Numbered from the stretch's first letter, positions 13,298 through 21,545 are shown. The stretch: 43,664 nt of DNA from an uncultured Spirochaetota bacterium (GCA_903821875.1 CAIJMU010000144.1:1-43664), one strand, 5' to 3'. Notes: generated from the letters alone by a model not told the origin. Made by a program: numbers and translations.

Positions 13298-13678
13298 TTA
13301 CTTGATTTCGACGGAGCCGCCCGCAGCGGTGATCTGGCCCTTGATCTTCTCGGCGTCGGCCTTGGAAATGCCTTCCTTGAGAGCCTTGTCGCCGGCCTCG
13401 ACGAGGTCCTTGGCTTCCTTGAGTCCGAGGCCAGTGATGGCGCGGACTTCCTTGATGATGGAGATCTTCTTGTCGGCCGGGACACCGCCCTTGAGGACGA
13501 CGGTGAACTCGGTCTGCTCCTCGACGGCTGCGGCCGCAGGACCGGCGCCGGCTGCTGCCATGGGGGCTGCCGCAGTGACGCCGAACTTGGTCTCCATCGC
13601 CTTGATGAGGTCGGAGATCTCGGTGACTTTCATCTCGCCGATTGCATCGATGATCTGGTCGTGGGTAAGGGCTGCCAT
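13298..13678 (-). CDS. rplL: 50S ribosomal protein L7/L12
   Basis: L7/L12 forms the flexible multimeric stalk of the 50S subunit that recruits and stimulates GTPase translation factors. The 126-residue product has the N-terminal dimerisation helices, an Ala/Gly/Pro-rich hinge at about residues 37-52, and the globular C-terminal domain with [12 protein letters not shown] and ending in GGSVEIK. The length and the start at 13678 fit the family. It lies 125 bp after rplJ and is followed by a large hairpin before rpoB. Confidence 0.97.
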   Translation of the reverse strand: MAALTHDQIIDAIGEMKVTEISDLIKAMETKFGVTAAAPMAAAGAGPAAAAVEEQTEFTVVLKGGVPADKKISIIKEVRAITGLGLKEAKDLVEAGDKALKEGISKADAEKIKGQITAAGGSVEIK

Positions 13679-13803
13679 ATTATCTTCTCCTGGGAAAAAA
13701 TGACTAATTCATACGAACTAGCCGCGGCTCGGAAGCCGCCTGGTCGGAACCGCGACAGGTACGGCAGCTACTCCGAAGCCTGAAGCGGAAAAAAGGAAAC
13801 TGG

Positions 13804-14421
13804 TCAGGCCTGGGCTGGAGCCTCTGCCGGGGCAGCAGCCTCCGCTGGGGCAGCAGTCTCGGCCGGGGCCGGCTCTGCGGGTGGCGACCCTGCGGGCTCA
13901 GCGGCAGCCGGAGTACCGGCGGCCAGCTTCTCCTGCAAGGCGATGAGCGTGTACACGAGGTTCTGGACCGGGGCGCGCATGGTGGCCATGAGCATGGCCA
14001 GGAGCACGTTGCGACCAGGAAGCCTCGAGAAGGCGGCGATCGCCGCCTGGTCGAAGAACTCCTTGTCCACGACGCCGGCCTTCACCTTGAGCGCCGGGAC
14101 TTCCTTGGCGAAGTCGACGAGGATCTTGGCGACCTCGTTGGGTTCGCCCCTGGCGAAGGCAACGGCGGTCGGACCGGCGAGCATGGGCTCGACAGCCTTG
14201 GGAAAACCAAGCTGGTCGAAGGCGATGCGCGCGAAATTGTTCTTCACGACATGGAACTCCGCGTTCTTCGCGCGGAGCTGCTTGCGCAGGTTCGTGATCT
14301 GCTCGACGGTGAGACCTCGGTACTCGGCGAAGACGAAGTCCGTCGACGCGCCGATCTTGGTCTTGAGCTCGCCGATGGCGTCTGCCTTGGCGCTCTGGAT
14401 CTTGGAAGCTCTCATGGCCAT
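13804..14421 (-). CDS. rplJ: 50S ribosomal protein L10
   Basis: L10 anchors L7/L12 dimers to the 50S subunit and in other bacteria autoregulates its operon. The N-terminal domain (residues 1 to about 165) is typical, including FAEYRGLTVEQ, LRKQLRA and the C-terminal stalk helix region with RAPVQNLVYTLIALQEKL. The product is 205 residues because of a low-complexity Ala/Pro/Glu tail of about 38 residues, with repeats of the type PAEAAAPAEAPA, which most L10 proteins lack. GGAGAAG inside the end of rplA places the start at 14421; rplA ends only 3 bp before. Confidence 0.95.
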   Translation of the reverse strand: MAMRASKIQSAKADAIGELKTKIGASTDFVFAEYRGLTVEQITNLRKQLRAKNAEFHVVKNNFARIAFDQLGFPKAVEPMLAGPTAVAFARGEPNEVAKILVDFAKEVPALKVKAGVVDKEFFDQAAIAAFSRLPGRNVLLAMLMATMRAPVQNLVYTLIALQEKLAAGTPAAAEPAGSPPAEPAPAETAAPAEAAAPAEAPAQA

Positions 14422-14424
14422 GGT

Positions 14425-15108
14425 TTACTTCTCCATCTTCGCGATCGCGACGCGGACGCCGGGACCCATCGTCGAGGTGAGGAACACTGAGCCGACGAAA
14501 TCGCCCTTCGCGTCAGCGGGCTTTTTCCGCTGCACTTCGTGGATCAGGGTATCGACGTTCTCGGCTATCTGGGTGGCTTCCATGGACACCTTGCCGATGG
14601 CGAGGTGGATGATGCCTGACTTGTCGGTGCGGAACTCGGTACGGCCCTTCTTGAGCTCGGCTACCGCCGCCTTGAGGTCGTGGGTGACAGTACCGGTCTT
14701 TGGATTGGGCATGAGGCCCTTGCGTCCGAGAACCATACCGAGCTTGCCGACGTCCTTCATCATGTCCGGGGTGGCGACCGCAACATCGAAGTCGAGCCAT
14801 CCGCCCTTGATCTTTTCGATAAGCTCGTCGGAGCCCGCATAGGCTGCGCCAGCTTCCATGGCTTCCTTTTCCTTCTCGCCCTTGCAGAACACGAGGATCT
14901 TCTTCTCGCCCCGGAACTGGTGCGGTAGGACGACCGTGTCGCGCACGGACTGGCTTTTCTTGAGGTTGAGCCTGACGTGCACCTCGACGGTCTCGTCGAA
15001 CTTGGCGAAATGCGCGTCCTTGACGAGGGCGGCAGCGGCCGGTATTTCGAGCGCAACCTCGCGGTCGACCTTCTTCACTGCCTCGTTGTACTTCTTGCCA
15101 TGCTTCAT
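14425..15108 (-). CDS. rplA: 50S ribosomal protein L1
   Basis: L1 forms the mobile stalk next to the tRNA exit site and in many bacteria represses its own operon by binding the mRNA leader. The 227-residue product has the usual length and the conserved [10 protein letters not shown] and GRKGLMPN segments. Its ATG overlaps the rplK stop codon (ATGA), so the two are translationally coupled. A leader with alternative hairpins upstream of rplK (15613-15667) is a candidate target for L1 or L11 feedback, which is inference. Confidence 0.97.
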   Translation of the reverse strand: MKHGKKYNEAVKKVDREVALEIPAAAALVKDAHFAKFDETVEVHVRLNLKKSQSVRDTVVLPHQFRGEKKILVFCKGEKEKEAMEAGAAYAGSDELIEKIKGGWLDFDVAVATPDMMKDVGKLGMVLGRKGLMPNPKTGTVTHDLKAAVAELKKGRTEFRTDKSGIIHLAIGKVSMEATQIAENVDTLIHEVQRKKPADAKGDFVGSVFLTSTMGPGVRVAIAKMEK

Positions 15109-15542
15109 TTCGAGTACTCCGTCTCCACGCCCATCGAGCGCGCGGTGCCGGCGATGATCTTCTTCGCGGCTTCGAGGTCATTGGCCGAAAGATCGGACAT
15201 CTTCTGCTTTGCGATCGCCTCGAGCTTGTCCGTAGGGAGCCTGCCGACCTTGGTCTTGTGCGGGATCGGCGAGCCCTTTTCGAGCCCCATCGCCTTCCTG
15301 ATCAACACGGACGCGGGAGGCGTCTTCGTGATGAAGGTGAAGGTCTTGTCCTTGTAGACCGTGACGATGCACGGAATCGTGAGTCCTGCCTCCATTCCCT
15401 TGGTCCTGTCGTTGAACTGCTGACAGAACTGCGGGGCGGAGACGCCGTGCGGACCGAGCGCGGGTCCGACCGGGGGAGCTGGAGTCGCTTTCCCGGCGGG
15501 GCACTGCAGCTTGATGACCGCGGTGACTACTTTTTTCGCCAT
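15105..15542 (-). CDS. rplK: 50S ribosomal protein L11
   Basis: L11 is part of the GTPase-associated centre of the 50S subunit and is needed for RelA activation. The 145-residue product has the N-terminal proline-rich segment [19 protein letters not shown] and the C-terminal rRNA-binding domain ending in ARSMGVE. The start at 15542 follows AAAGGAGTG; the open frame continues upstream but without L11 similarity. It is the first gene of rplKAJL-rpoBC, 253 bp after nusG, which ends at its own terminator. Confidence 0.97.
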   Translation of the reverse strand: MAKKVVTAVIKLQCPAGKATPAPPVGPALGPHGVSAPQFCQQFNDRTKGMEAGLTIPCIVTVYKDKTFTFITKTPPASVLIRKAMGLEKGSPIPHKTKVGRLPTDKLEAIAKQKMSDLSANDLEAAKKIIAGTARSMGVETEYSK

Positions 15543-15612
15543 CCTTACACTCCTTTCGTGGTGTACCTGGTGCATCTCTGGAATGCTCCCCGCCATGGCT
15601 CTCGCCACGCGA

Positions 15613-15667
15613 AGTTTGCACGCCTTCGTTCGTTGACCAGGGTAGCGCTTGCACTATCGTGCAAACT
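15613..15667 (-). promoter_or_regulatory. Alternative hairpins in the rplK leader
   Basis: Two mutually exclusive stems share the same strand segment: a 10-bp pairing of 15613-15622 with 15658-15667, and a short perfect hairpin 15649-15654 with 15659-15664 (arms TTGCAC/GTGCAA). The element therefore holds three copies of the same hexamer in alternating orientation. It lies between the nusG terminator and rplK and could be a ribosomal-protein autoregulatory leader or an operator. No clear sigma-70 promoter was recognised in this interval. Confidence 0.5.
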
Positions 15668-15732
15668 CCCATCTAGGAGAGGTAACACCTCTCTATTGAG
15701 AAGCGCCGGTCATCGCTGGCCGGACGCCGCTT

Positions 15733-15767
15733 TTAAAAAGAACGCCGGCTGTCGCAGAGGACAGCCG
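15733..15767 (-). terminator. Rho-independent terminator of nusG
   Basis: An 8-bp perfect stem (15746-15753 with 15760-15767) with a 6-nt loop is followed on the minus strand by GCGTTCTTTTT, a classical intrinsic terminator 29 bp past the nusG stop. It separates the secE-nusG transcript from rplKAJL-rpoBC. Confidence 0.85.
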
Positions 15768-15795
15768 AGGCCACCTTGAGGCGGCCGAGAACCTG

Positions 15796-16353
15796 CTAAA
15801 TCTTTTCGACCTGGAGGATATCGACCTCCATCGGCGTGGCACGGCCGAAAATGCCGACCATGACCTTGAGCTTGTTCTTCTCGAGGTTTACTTCCTCGAT
15901 CGCCCCGGTGAAGGACTCGAAGGGCCCCTCGATGATCTTGACCTGCTCGCCCTGGGCAAAGGCCTGGCGGTTCCTGACCGGACGCTCGCCCTTGATCTCA
16001 CCAGCCCTCTGGAGGATGGACCTGGCTTCTTCGCCCGAGATCGGTGCGGGCTTCTTATGCTGCGTGGCACCCACAAAGCCCGTGACTCCGGTGATTTTCT
16101 TGATGGTGGAGCAGGAAGCCTTCCAGTTGTCATCGGGGAGGTCCATCTCGATCAGGATATAGCCCGGAAGGATCTTCCGGGATGTCGAGCGCTTCTTTCC
16201 GTCGCGGACATCCACCACATCCTCGGAGGGCACCTTGATATCGGTCACGACATCCTTGGAGAGGTCTCCATTGTCGATGTGCATGCGGATCGTGCGCTCG
16301 ATCTTGTTCTCGTAGCCCGAATAGACATGGAGTACGTACCAGGCCTTGGCCAT
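15796..16353 (-). CDS. nusG: Transcription termination/antitermination factor NusG
   Basis: NusG binds RNA polymerase, raises processivity and couples transcription to translation or Rho. The 185-residue product has the N-terminal NGN domain starting AKAWYVLHVYSGYENKIE, the conserved PGYILIEMDL strand and the C-terminal KOW domain with EGPFESFTGAIEEVN (about residues 135-150). The start at 16353 follows AGGAGAGG. It is 13 bp after secE and ends at an intrinsic terminator. Confidence 0.97.
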   Translation of the reverse strand: MAKAWYVLHVYSGYENKIERTIRMHIDNGDLSKDVVTDIKVPSEDVVDVRDGKKRSTSRKILPGYILIEMDLPDDNWKASCSTIKKITGVTGFVGATQHKKPAPISGEEARSILQRAGEIKGERPVRNRQAFAQGEQVKIIEGPFESFTGAIEEVNLEKNKLKVMVGIFGRATPMEVDILQVEKI

Positions 16354-16366
16354 TGCGGTACCTCTC

Positions 16367-16549
16367 CTACCTGAAGATGAAGTCTATGCCGGCGACCAGG
16401 ACGAAGTCGACAAAGCCAAGGACGAAGGCCATCACGACCGTTGAGATCACGACGACTTTGACGGAAGCACCCACATCCTCGCGGTTGGGCCATACAACTT
16501 TCCTGAGTTCGGCATAGCATTCCTTGATGAACTGGATGATCTTTTTCAT
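16367..16549 (-). CDS. secE: Protein translocase subunit SecE
   Basis: SecE clamps SecY in the SecYEG translocon of the inner membrane. The short 60-residue form has one membrane segment (about residues 33-56) preceded by the conserved amphipathic motif ELRKVVWPNRED. The ATG at 16549 was chosen because AAAGGAG lies just upstream and the product matches short SecE proteins; the longer open frame has no such support. It sits between tRNA-Trp and nusG in one transcript. Confidence 0.93.
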   Translation of the reverse strand: MKKIIQFIKECYAELRKVVWPNREDVGASVKVVVISTVVMAFVLGFVDFVLVAGIDFIFR

Positions 16550-16679
16550 GGCGGCTCCTTTCGTCGCAAACGGCATCTTTTGGACCCTGGAACCCTCCGA
16601 CCACGAGGTCTTCGGGCTCCCTACGGCCAGCATTGGTCCTCAAGGACCGCTAACCGATGTCGTTGGCCGCAATTTTCTC

Positions 16680-16752
16680 CAGGCCAGGAAGGATTCGAAC
16701 CCTCAACATCCGGTTTTGGAGACCGGCGCTCTACCATTAGAGCTACTGGCCT
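16680..16752 (-). tRNA. trnW: tRNA-Trp (CCA anticodon)
   Basis: A 73-nt cloverleaf on the minus strand with acceptor arms AGGCCAG and CTGGCCT, discriminator G, the anticodon loop CTCCAAA (anticodon CCA) and the T-loop TTCGAAT. CCA is not encoded. It lies between rpmG and secE, the usual place in spirochaetes. Two strong hairpins stand directly upstream of its 5' end. Confidence 0.95.
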
Positions 16753-16753
16753 T

Positions 16754-16818
16754 CGCGAAGGGAAAAGGCTCGTGAACCTTTTCCCTTCGCGAGAGGATTT
16801 CGCTTCGCGAAATCCTCT
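16754..16818 (-). repeat. Two adjacent perfect hairpins with TTCGCGAA ends
   Basis: A 15-bp perfect stem with 8-nt loop (16754-16768 with 16777-16791) is followed immediately by a 12-bp perfect stem with 3-nt loop (16792-16803 with 16807-16818). The palindrome TTCGCGAA occurs at 16752-16759 and 16804-16811, and a near copy (TTCGCGAG) near 16786. In the minus-strand transcript they sit just before tRNA-Trp, so they could guide processing of the rpmG/tRNA RNA; a REP-like palindromic repeat is the alternative. Confidence 0.8.
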
Positions 16819-16909
16819 GCTCTTCACCAACATCGCTGTCGTACACGTACAATCCGCGTCCGCTTTATAAATTCAGCACAGGGAGCGCCTCCCAAAGGCG
16901 CCTCAAAGC

Positions 16910-17083
16910 CTACTTGACCTTGGTTTCCTTGTGCAGGGTGTGCTTCCTGTCCCACTTGCAGTACTTCATGAGCTCGAGCTTTTCCTGCATGGTCTTGCGG
17001 TTCTTGCTCGTGGTGTAGTTCCTGCGCTTGCACTCGGTGCAGGCGAGAGCGATGATTTCGACGGTCTGTTTCTTGGCAGCCAT
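16910..17083 (-). CDS. rpmG: 50S ribosomal protein L33
   Basis: L33 is a small protein of the 50S E-site region. The 57-residue product (start [19 protein letters not shown]) is clear by sequence and length and by its place between tRNA-Thr and tRNA-Trp. Zinc-type L33 has two CxxC pairs. Here C15 and C18 are present and C42 is present, but the fourth position is Asp (D45 in YCKWD), so the zinc site is incomplete; zinc-free L33 forms are known. AAAGGAATGG precedes the start at 17083. Confidence 0.95.
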   Translation of the reverse strand: MAAKKQTVEIIALACTECKRRNYTTSKNRKTMQEKLELMKYCKWDRKHTLHKETKVK

Positions 17084-17212
17084 GGCCCATTCCTTTCATC
17101 GACAGGGTTCCGAGGCCTGCTGCCTCGATCGACAAACCCACCCATGCTGAAAATCGAAGCCAACGGCGCGCAGGGCCCCGTCGGCTTGAATCCCGCATTG
17201 TCTGGATTGTTG

Positions 17213-17285
17213 AGCCCTCGAACGGAATCGAACCGTTGACCTTATCCTTACCATGGATATGCTCTGCCAACTGAGCTACAAGGGC
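17213..17285 (-). tRNA. trnT: tRNA-Thr (GGT anticodon)
   Basis: A 73-nt cloverleaf on the minus strand with acceptor arms GCCCTTG and CGAGGGC, discriminator T, D-arm GTAGCTCAGTTGGCAGAGC, anticodon loop ATGGTAA (anticodon GGT) and T-loop TTCGATT. It is the first gene of the tRNA-Thr, rpmG, tRNA-Trp, secE, nusG unit, about 11 nt after the predicted start site. Confidence 0.95.
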
Positions 17286-17302
17286 ATGCGGAAAGCCCGC
17301 GA

Positions 17303-17331
17303 AATCTAGCACCGCCCCCCTGTCTTGTCAA
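17303..17331 (-). promoter_or_regulatory. Promoter for tRNA-Thr to nusG
   Basis: On the minus strand a consensus TTGACA (17326-17331) and TAGATT (17303-17308) are separated by exactly 17 bp. A G-rich spacer follows the -35 box. Transcription would start near 17296, just ahead of tRNA-Thr. This is among the best promoters in the window, as expected for translation genes. Confidence 0.75.
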
Positions 17332-17362
17332 GATACCCGGAGGATGGCATGGAACCACGCGG

Positions 17363-17408
17363 GCATCATGCAGGCCGGCGGCTGAGCATCATGCAGGCTG
17401 GCGCCTGA
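17363..17408. repeat. 23-bp tandem duplication at the murJ 3' end
   Basis: Two adjacent 23-bp units (17363-17385 and 17386-17408) differ at only two positions. The second unit covers the last murJ codons and its stop; the first lies just downstream. A recent slippage duplication of the gene end is the simplest reading. Confidence 0.8.
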
Positions 17409-19002
17409 ACCTCCGGGCAAGCGCCCGAGCGAGGGACCTGACGATTTCATCCTTGCCAATCCAGAGGATACCCAAAGCCAGCGCGCAGAAAACCAGGGCT
17501 CCGATGGCCATCGGCAGGCCTGAAGCCAGGAAGCGGTTGCCCGAATCCGACCACAGGAGGGCCAGTCGGGGTTCGAGGAACCAGACTGGTAGCACGGCTA
17601 CCGCCGAAACAGCCACGATCTTAAATCCATAACGGGCTGCGCCTGCCAAGGCCCCTCCCATCCCCTCAAAGTTCTTTCGGCCAAGATACCAGAGCAGGAC
17701 TCCGGTATTGACCGCAGCCGCGAAAGACAGGGCCAGGGCGATGCCTGCCCCGTGGAGGGGGCCGACAAAGAGGAAGGCGGCCGCGATGTTGACAGCGAAG
17801 GAGATCAAGCCTGCCTTGGTCGGGGTCTTTGTATCCCCACAGGCATAGAAGGCAGGGGCCATGACCCTGTTCATGGCTACAAAGACCAGCCCGAGCATGT
17901 GAAAGGAAAAGGCGGCTGTTGTCATGCGAACTGACTCATCACCAAACTCCCGGGCCTTGAACAGGAGGGAGACGATGTCCTTGCCTGCGACCAGGGAAAA
18001 GGCGGCCACCGGAAGGGTCACGAGGAGCATCGCCTTGAGTCCCTTCCCGAGATTCAGGGAGAACTCACCATGCCTGCCGGAAGCGAAGGATCCGGCGAGA
18101 TTGGGCAGGAGGACGGTACCGGCCGAGACCACGAAGATGCCAAGGACGAATTCCTGGAGGCGGAGCGAGTACTGGAGACTCGAGACAGCTCCGGTCCCGG
18201 CATTGGAAGCGAGGGAGGTCGAGACGAGGATGTTCACCTGGTAGGCGGCCATGCCGAGGATGGTAGGCCCGATCAGGCTCATGACCTTGCGCATTCCAGG
18301 ATTTGCAAGGGCGCGGCGGAGCCCGATGAAGCCGAAGCCCCAGCCTGCCTTGAGTACGGCCGGGAGCTGGATGAGGGCCTGGAGGAGACCACCGATGATG
18401 ACCCCGATGGCCATGGCACGAGCGGCGTTTCCAGCGGGCCCGGCAATCAGGTAGGGAAGCACGATGAAAACAACGTTGAAGGCGACCGGTGCGGCACCTG
18501 AAGGAGCAAAGATCCCGATCGAGTTGAGGATGCCCTGGAGGAAGGCCGAGATGGAAACGAGGGCCAGGAAGGGGAACATGATCCGGGTGAGGACCGCTGT
18601 CTCCACGGGCTCGGAACCGAAGAGCTTCACGATGAGGGGTGTGCAGGCGATGCCCAAGGCAACAGTGAGGGACACTGCGACGACGAGGATGGTAAAGGTG
18701 GCGGAGAGGAATTCCCGAGTCTTCTTGTCGTCCCCCTCGGCGAGATGGGCGGAAAAGGTCGGGATAAAGGCTGCCGACATCGAGTTTTCGGCGAAAAGGC
18801 GGCGCAGGAAGTTCGGGAGGTTGAAGGCAACAGTGAAGGCGTCCGCCAGGGCTCCCGTGCCCAGGAAGGCCGCACGGGTCATCTCCCTGACAAGGCCCAG
18901 GACCCGTGAGGCGAGCGTCAGGAGGGAGAGCTTGCCGCCCTCACGGACCATGGTGCCCATTCCGCTGGCTGGCTGGGGGGAGGGTCCGGGGGAATCTGAC
19001 AT
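17389..19002 (-). CDS. murJ: Lipid II flippase MurJ (MviN)
   Basis: MurJ flips lipid II across the inner membrane for peptidoglycan synthesis (MOP exporter superfamily). The 537-residue product has about 14 membrane segments and the family hallmark near the N terminus: GLVREMTRAAFLG, then FNLPNFLRRLFAENS and FIPTF. Length fits the family. The start is uncertain: ATG 19002 gives an N-terminal tail of about 15 residues before MGTMVREGGK, and ATG 18960 is an alternative; neither has a good ribosome-binding site. It lies 131 bp after the DUF4384 gene on the same strand. The gene end carries a 23-bp tandem duplication. Confidence 0.92.
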   Translation of the reverse strand: MSDSPGPSPQPASGMGTMVREGGKLSLLTLASRVLGLVREMTRAAFLGTGALADAFTVAFNLPNFLRRLFAENSMSAAFIPTFSAHLAEGDDKKTREFLSATFTILVVAVSLTVALGIACTPLIVKLFGSEPVETAVLTRIMFPFLALVSISAFLQGILNSIGIFAPSGAAPVAFNVVFIVLPYLIAGPAGNAARAMAIGVIIGGLLQALIQLPAVLKAGWGFGFIGLRRALANPGMRKVMSLIGPTILGMAAYQVNILVSTSLASNAGTGAVSSLQYSLRLQEFVLGIFVVSAGTVLLPNLAGSFASGRHGEFSLNLGKGLKAMLLVTLPVAAFSLVAGKDIVSLLFKAREFGDESVRMTTAAFSFHMLGLVFVAMNRVMAPAFYACGDTKTPTKAGLISFAVNIAAAFLFVGPLHGAGIALALSFAAAVNTGVLLWYLGRKNFEGMGGALAGAARYGFKIVAVSAVAVLPVWFLEPRLALLWSDSGNRFLASGLPMAIGALVFCALALGILWIGKDEIVRSLARALARRFRRQPA

Positions 19003-19133
19003 GGCGGGAAGGTACCGTCGGAAGGGCCCGGAGCGCAAGCGAGCGGCGGGCCTGCGGACCCGGAAGGTTCCGCGCCCGCCTTCTGGCTTGCCCCCAGGGC
19101 TACGCACGGGTCCGCTGGCTGGCCGGCTCCGGC

Positions 19134-20726
19134 TCACTTCCCCGCGGAAATCGTCGTAATTGTCAGGGATTTCTCGGCGAGGGGGACCACGGGAGCTCCA
19201 GCGGTGGCTCCGGTTCCGCCGGAGGCGCCTGCGGCTGGCTTCTTGGCACCCAGGCCGCGCGTGCGTGTCACGAAGGAATCGAAGCCCTCGGACAGGAGGG
19301 GATAGTCCACACCCTCGATGTTCCGCATCACGAAGGGCAGGGGCAGCTCGGCATCGGAGAAGAAGAACTGCGCGGTCTCGCTCCCGAAGGGGGGCTGGGC
19401 GGAAAGCTGCCCGAGAAAACTGACCACCTCGACAGGGATGCCTATGTTGGACTCGGTGATCCTGTAGTTCCTGATCAGTGTGGCCCGGAGGCGTTCGCTA
19501 CCCGCGAGGTGGTAGACCATCGAGACAAAGCCCGGACGGTCGACCTGCACGTAGAAGTGGACTTCCTCATCCTGCCTGAACACGAGTCCATCGGCGCCTT
19601 TCTGGGTGTATACCGAGAAAAAGACATCCCTGGGAGCCGGAACCGCCACAAAACGGTCGTGATCGGCTGCGGCTATGGCTATGTTTTCCGGCAGGAATCG
19701 CAGCTTCTGCCCGTCGACAAAGCGTTTCCCCAGATCGACTTCGTGGGTAGCGAGTACCTTTCCGGTTTTTGTATCGTTCAGCTTGTACACAAGACGGTAA
19801 CCATCCTTGATCTCAAAGAAGGAGCCCTTCAGGACAAAGCGGGCGTCGCTCGCTCCTGCATCTGCGAGCGCGATTCCAAAGTCGGAGGAGACGCGGTCCT
19901 CGAGACGGCCCTTCAGATAGAAGAAGTATTCCCCCGAGATGTCAGTCGTCTTCCAAAGTGCAGGCATGATGGCAAGCCTCGCGCCCGCGATGTCAGACCA
20001 AGTGAAGGCCCCGACGAGATCGGAGACGAGGTCGGAATCCGAGAGGACTTCCTTTGAGCGGACCATCGACCGAAGGTCGTCCTGCGAACGGTACCAGGCC
20101 TTCAGGGAATCCTCGAGGCCGGCGGACCCTCCCAGGACAAGGTCGATGCTCGCGTTGGCTGAAAGATCCGTCAGCGTCAGCGACATCGCGTCGAGGGTAG
20201 CCGCCAGGAGATCCTGGCGCCCCTTGCCCAGATAGTCCCTGGCTTCGCGGAGCTGGGACTCGAGCCGGCTTGTCAGCTGGCTCCGCTGCGTGGACAGGTA
20301 CTTCTGCTCCTGGGCCTTGTTGAGAACGCATAAGGCAAGCTGGCGACGCTGCTTCGGATCGTAGCGCGTCTCGTAGCTCTCCACGCCGCTGAGGTCGAGG
20401 CGGACGGTCGCGGTCACGTCACTTTGATAGGAGGAAAAATTCTCCTTGCCGAACTCGGAGGTCGTGATGCGCGAGGAACTGTCGATGGAGGTCTTCAGCT
20501 TTGATCCGAGATCGGCCAGGGCAGCCGACCTTGCCGAGGCGGCGCCTTCGGGAGTGTTGCCCTCCACGGCAGCAGTCCCGAAGCCGGTCATGTAGAGCGT
20601 GCCGTCATAGCCGGTCACGCGTCCCTGGCTATCGTACCAACTCTTTGCTTCACCGGAGGCAGCCGACATGGGTGCCGTAAGGGCCACGGCAGCGAGAACC
20701 CACGCAAGAACCTGCCTTCTCATCAT
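19134..20726 (-). CDS. Exported protein with LPP20-like and DUF4384 domains
   Basis: A 530-residue secreted protein with a signal peptide (residues 1 to about 24, cleavage near SAASG). Residues 45-150 resemble the LPP20/FlgT-N fold (TGFGTAAVEGNTPEGAASARSAALADLGSKL). Residues about 375-470 match a DUF4384-type domain (DVFFSVYTQKGADG then FYVQVDRPGFVSMVYH). The C-terminal tail is Gly/Ala/Pro-rich. It is the last of five co-directional genes for exported proteins and overlaps the FecR-like gene by an ATGA-type junction (20723-20726). Function is not known; an envelope or surface role fits the export signals. Confidence 0.7.
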   Translation of the reverse strand: MMRRQVLAWVLAAVALTAPMSAASGEAKSWYDSQGRVTGYDGTLYMTGFGTAAVEGNTPEGAASARSAALADLGSKLKTSIDSSSRITTSEFGKENFSSYQSDVTATVRLDLSGVESYETRYDPKQRRQLALCVLNKAQEQKYLSTQRSQLTSRLESQLREARDYLGKGRQDLLAATLDAMSLTLTDLSANASIDLVLGGSAGLEDSLKAWYRSQDDLRSMVRSKEVLSDSDLVSDLVGAFTWSDIAGARLAIMPALWKTTDISGEYFFYLKGRLEDRVSSDFGIALADAGASDARFVLKGSFFEIKDGYRLVYKLNDTKTGKVLATHEVDLGKRFVDGQKLRFLPENIAIAAADHDRFVAVPAPRDVFFSVYTQKGADGLVFRQDEEVHFYVQVDRPGFVSMVYHLAGSERLRATLIRNYRITESNIGIPVEVVSFLGQLSAQPPFGSETAQFFFSDAELPLPFVMRNIEGVDYPLLSEGFDSFVTRTRGLGAKKPAAGASGGTGATAGAPVVPLAEKSLTITTISAGK

Positions 20727-21541
20727 TTTCCCCTTGTGAAGCTGTCAATCGCCTCGCGCCAGGCTGCGTTTTCCTTTATCAGGAAGCGCCACAGCGAATC
20801 GATCTCCTCGAGTTCGAACAGGCGCCTGTCCTCGAGGTCGGCGGCGGTGAAGTCGGCGAAAAGCCGGTCCTGGCCCGCCTTCCAGTGGTCATACAGCGTG
20901 TCGGGCGATTTCCCCGCAGCCATCGCGTCGAGGGCGGCGAAATCGAAGTAGGCTTCATCGCCTGCGTCGAGCCGGACAGGCGGCTGGGGCGTCCCGCCAA
21001 AGCCGCTCTGGCGCTTGCTCCCCATCGGCACGATGAAGGGTTCCGGCTCGGCCCCCGGGATATCCTTGTCGACGCTCAGCACCTGTCCGTCCTTGACTGC
21101 CAACAGGGCTTCCCCGCCCGAGCCCGCAATCACGGCGAACTGGGTACCCCGGACTCCCATGAGCGATTCCTGGGTCCTGACCTGGAAACCCTTCCCTGCC
21201 GGCATGACCTCAGACAGGATCTTGCCGGTAAGGATGGTCACATGGTCGGGACTGGAGGATGCCCTGGACGAAGGCATGGCGGCTTCGAGCCGCAGCAGGC
21301 TGTTGGAAGAAACGAGGAGCCGGTAGGCATCCCGCCGGGTCAATTCGACACTTGAGCCCGGCCCTGTCCTGACGAAACCCAGGGCTCCGATGGATTGACC
21401 TGTCTCAAGGGTCTTCCATTGAGCGCTGAGCCCTGTCCTGAACGAGGCCTTTCCCGAGACGAAAACCACGGTCAACTGGGCTGAAAGCAGGACAGCAGCG
21501 ACAAGGCAGAGCGACGCCGCGAGGGTCAGTCGACGTGGCAT
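20723..21541 (-). CDS. FecR-domain exported protein
   Basis: A 272-residue protein with a signal peptide (about residues 1-21) and a FecR-type beta-helical domain (SLMGVRGTQFAVIAG is the diagnostic VRGT segment). Stand-alone FecR-domain proteins in spirochaetes are usually periplasmic or surface proteins and not sigma regulators; no sigma factor gene is nearby. The start at 21541 is 4 bp after the stop of the upstream YfaP-like gene; the open frame extends ten codons further without support. The C-terminal third is charged and predicted helical. Exact role unknown. Confidence 0.75.
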   Translation of the reverse strand: MPRRLTLAASLCLVAAVLLSAQLTVVFVSGKASFRTGLSAQWKTLETGQSIGALGFVRTGPGSSVELTRRDAYRLLVSSNSLLRLEAAMPSSRASSSPDHVTILTGKILSEVMPAGKGFQVRTQESLMGVRGTQFAVIAGSGGEALLAVKDGQVLSVDKDIPGAEPEPFIVPMGSKRQSGFGGTPQPPVRLDAGDEAYFDFAALDAMAAGKSPDTLYDHWKAGQDRLFADFTAADLEDRRLFELEEIDSLWRFLIKENAAWREAIDSFTRGK

Positions 21542-21545
21542 CGGG

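Noticed and set aside
11586-13703. A 705-codon plus-strand open frame opposite rpoB and rplL
   Set aside because: It is exactly antisense to well-conserved genes and its composition (Asp/Glu/Val/Leu-rich) is what GC-rich codon bias yields on the opposite strand.
13943-14842. A 299-codon plus-strand frame opposite rplJ and rplA
   Set aside because: It is antisense to two ribosomal protein genes, with Ser/Ala/Arg-rich shadow composition.
16824-17312. A 162-codon minus-strand open frame covering rpmG and tRNA-Thr
   Set aside because: It is out of frame with rpmG, reads through a tRNA gene, and has no similarity; the L33 frame is clear.
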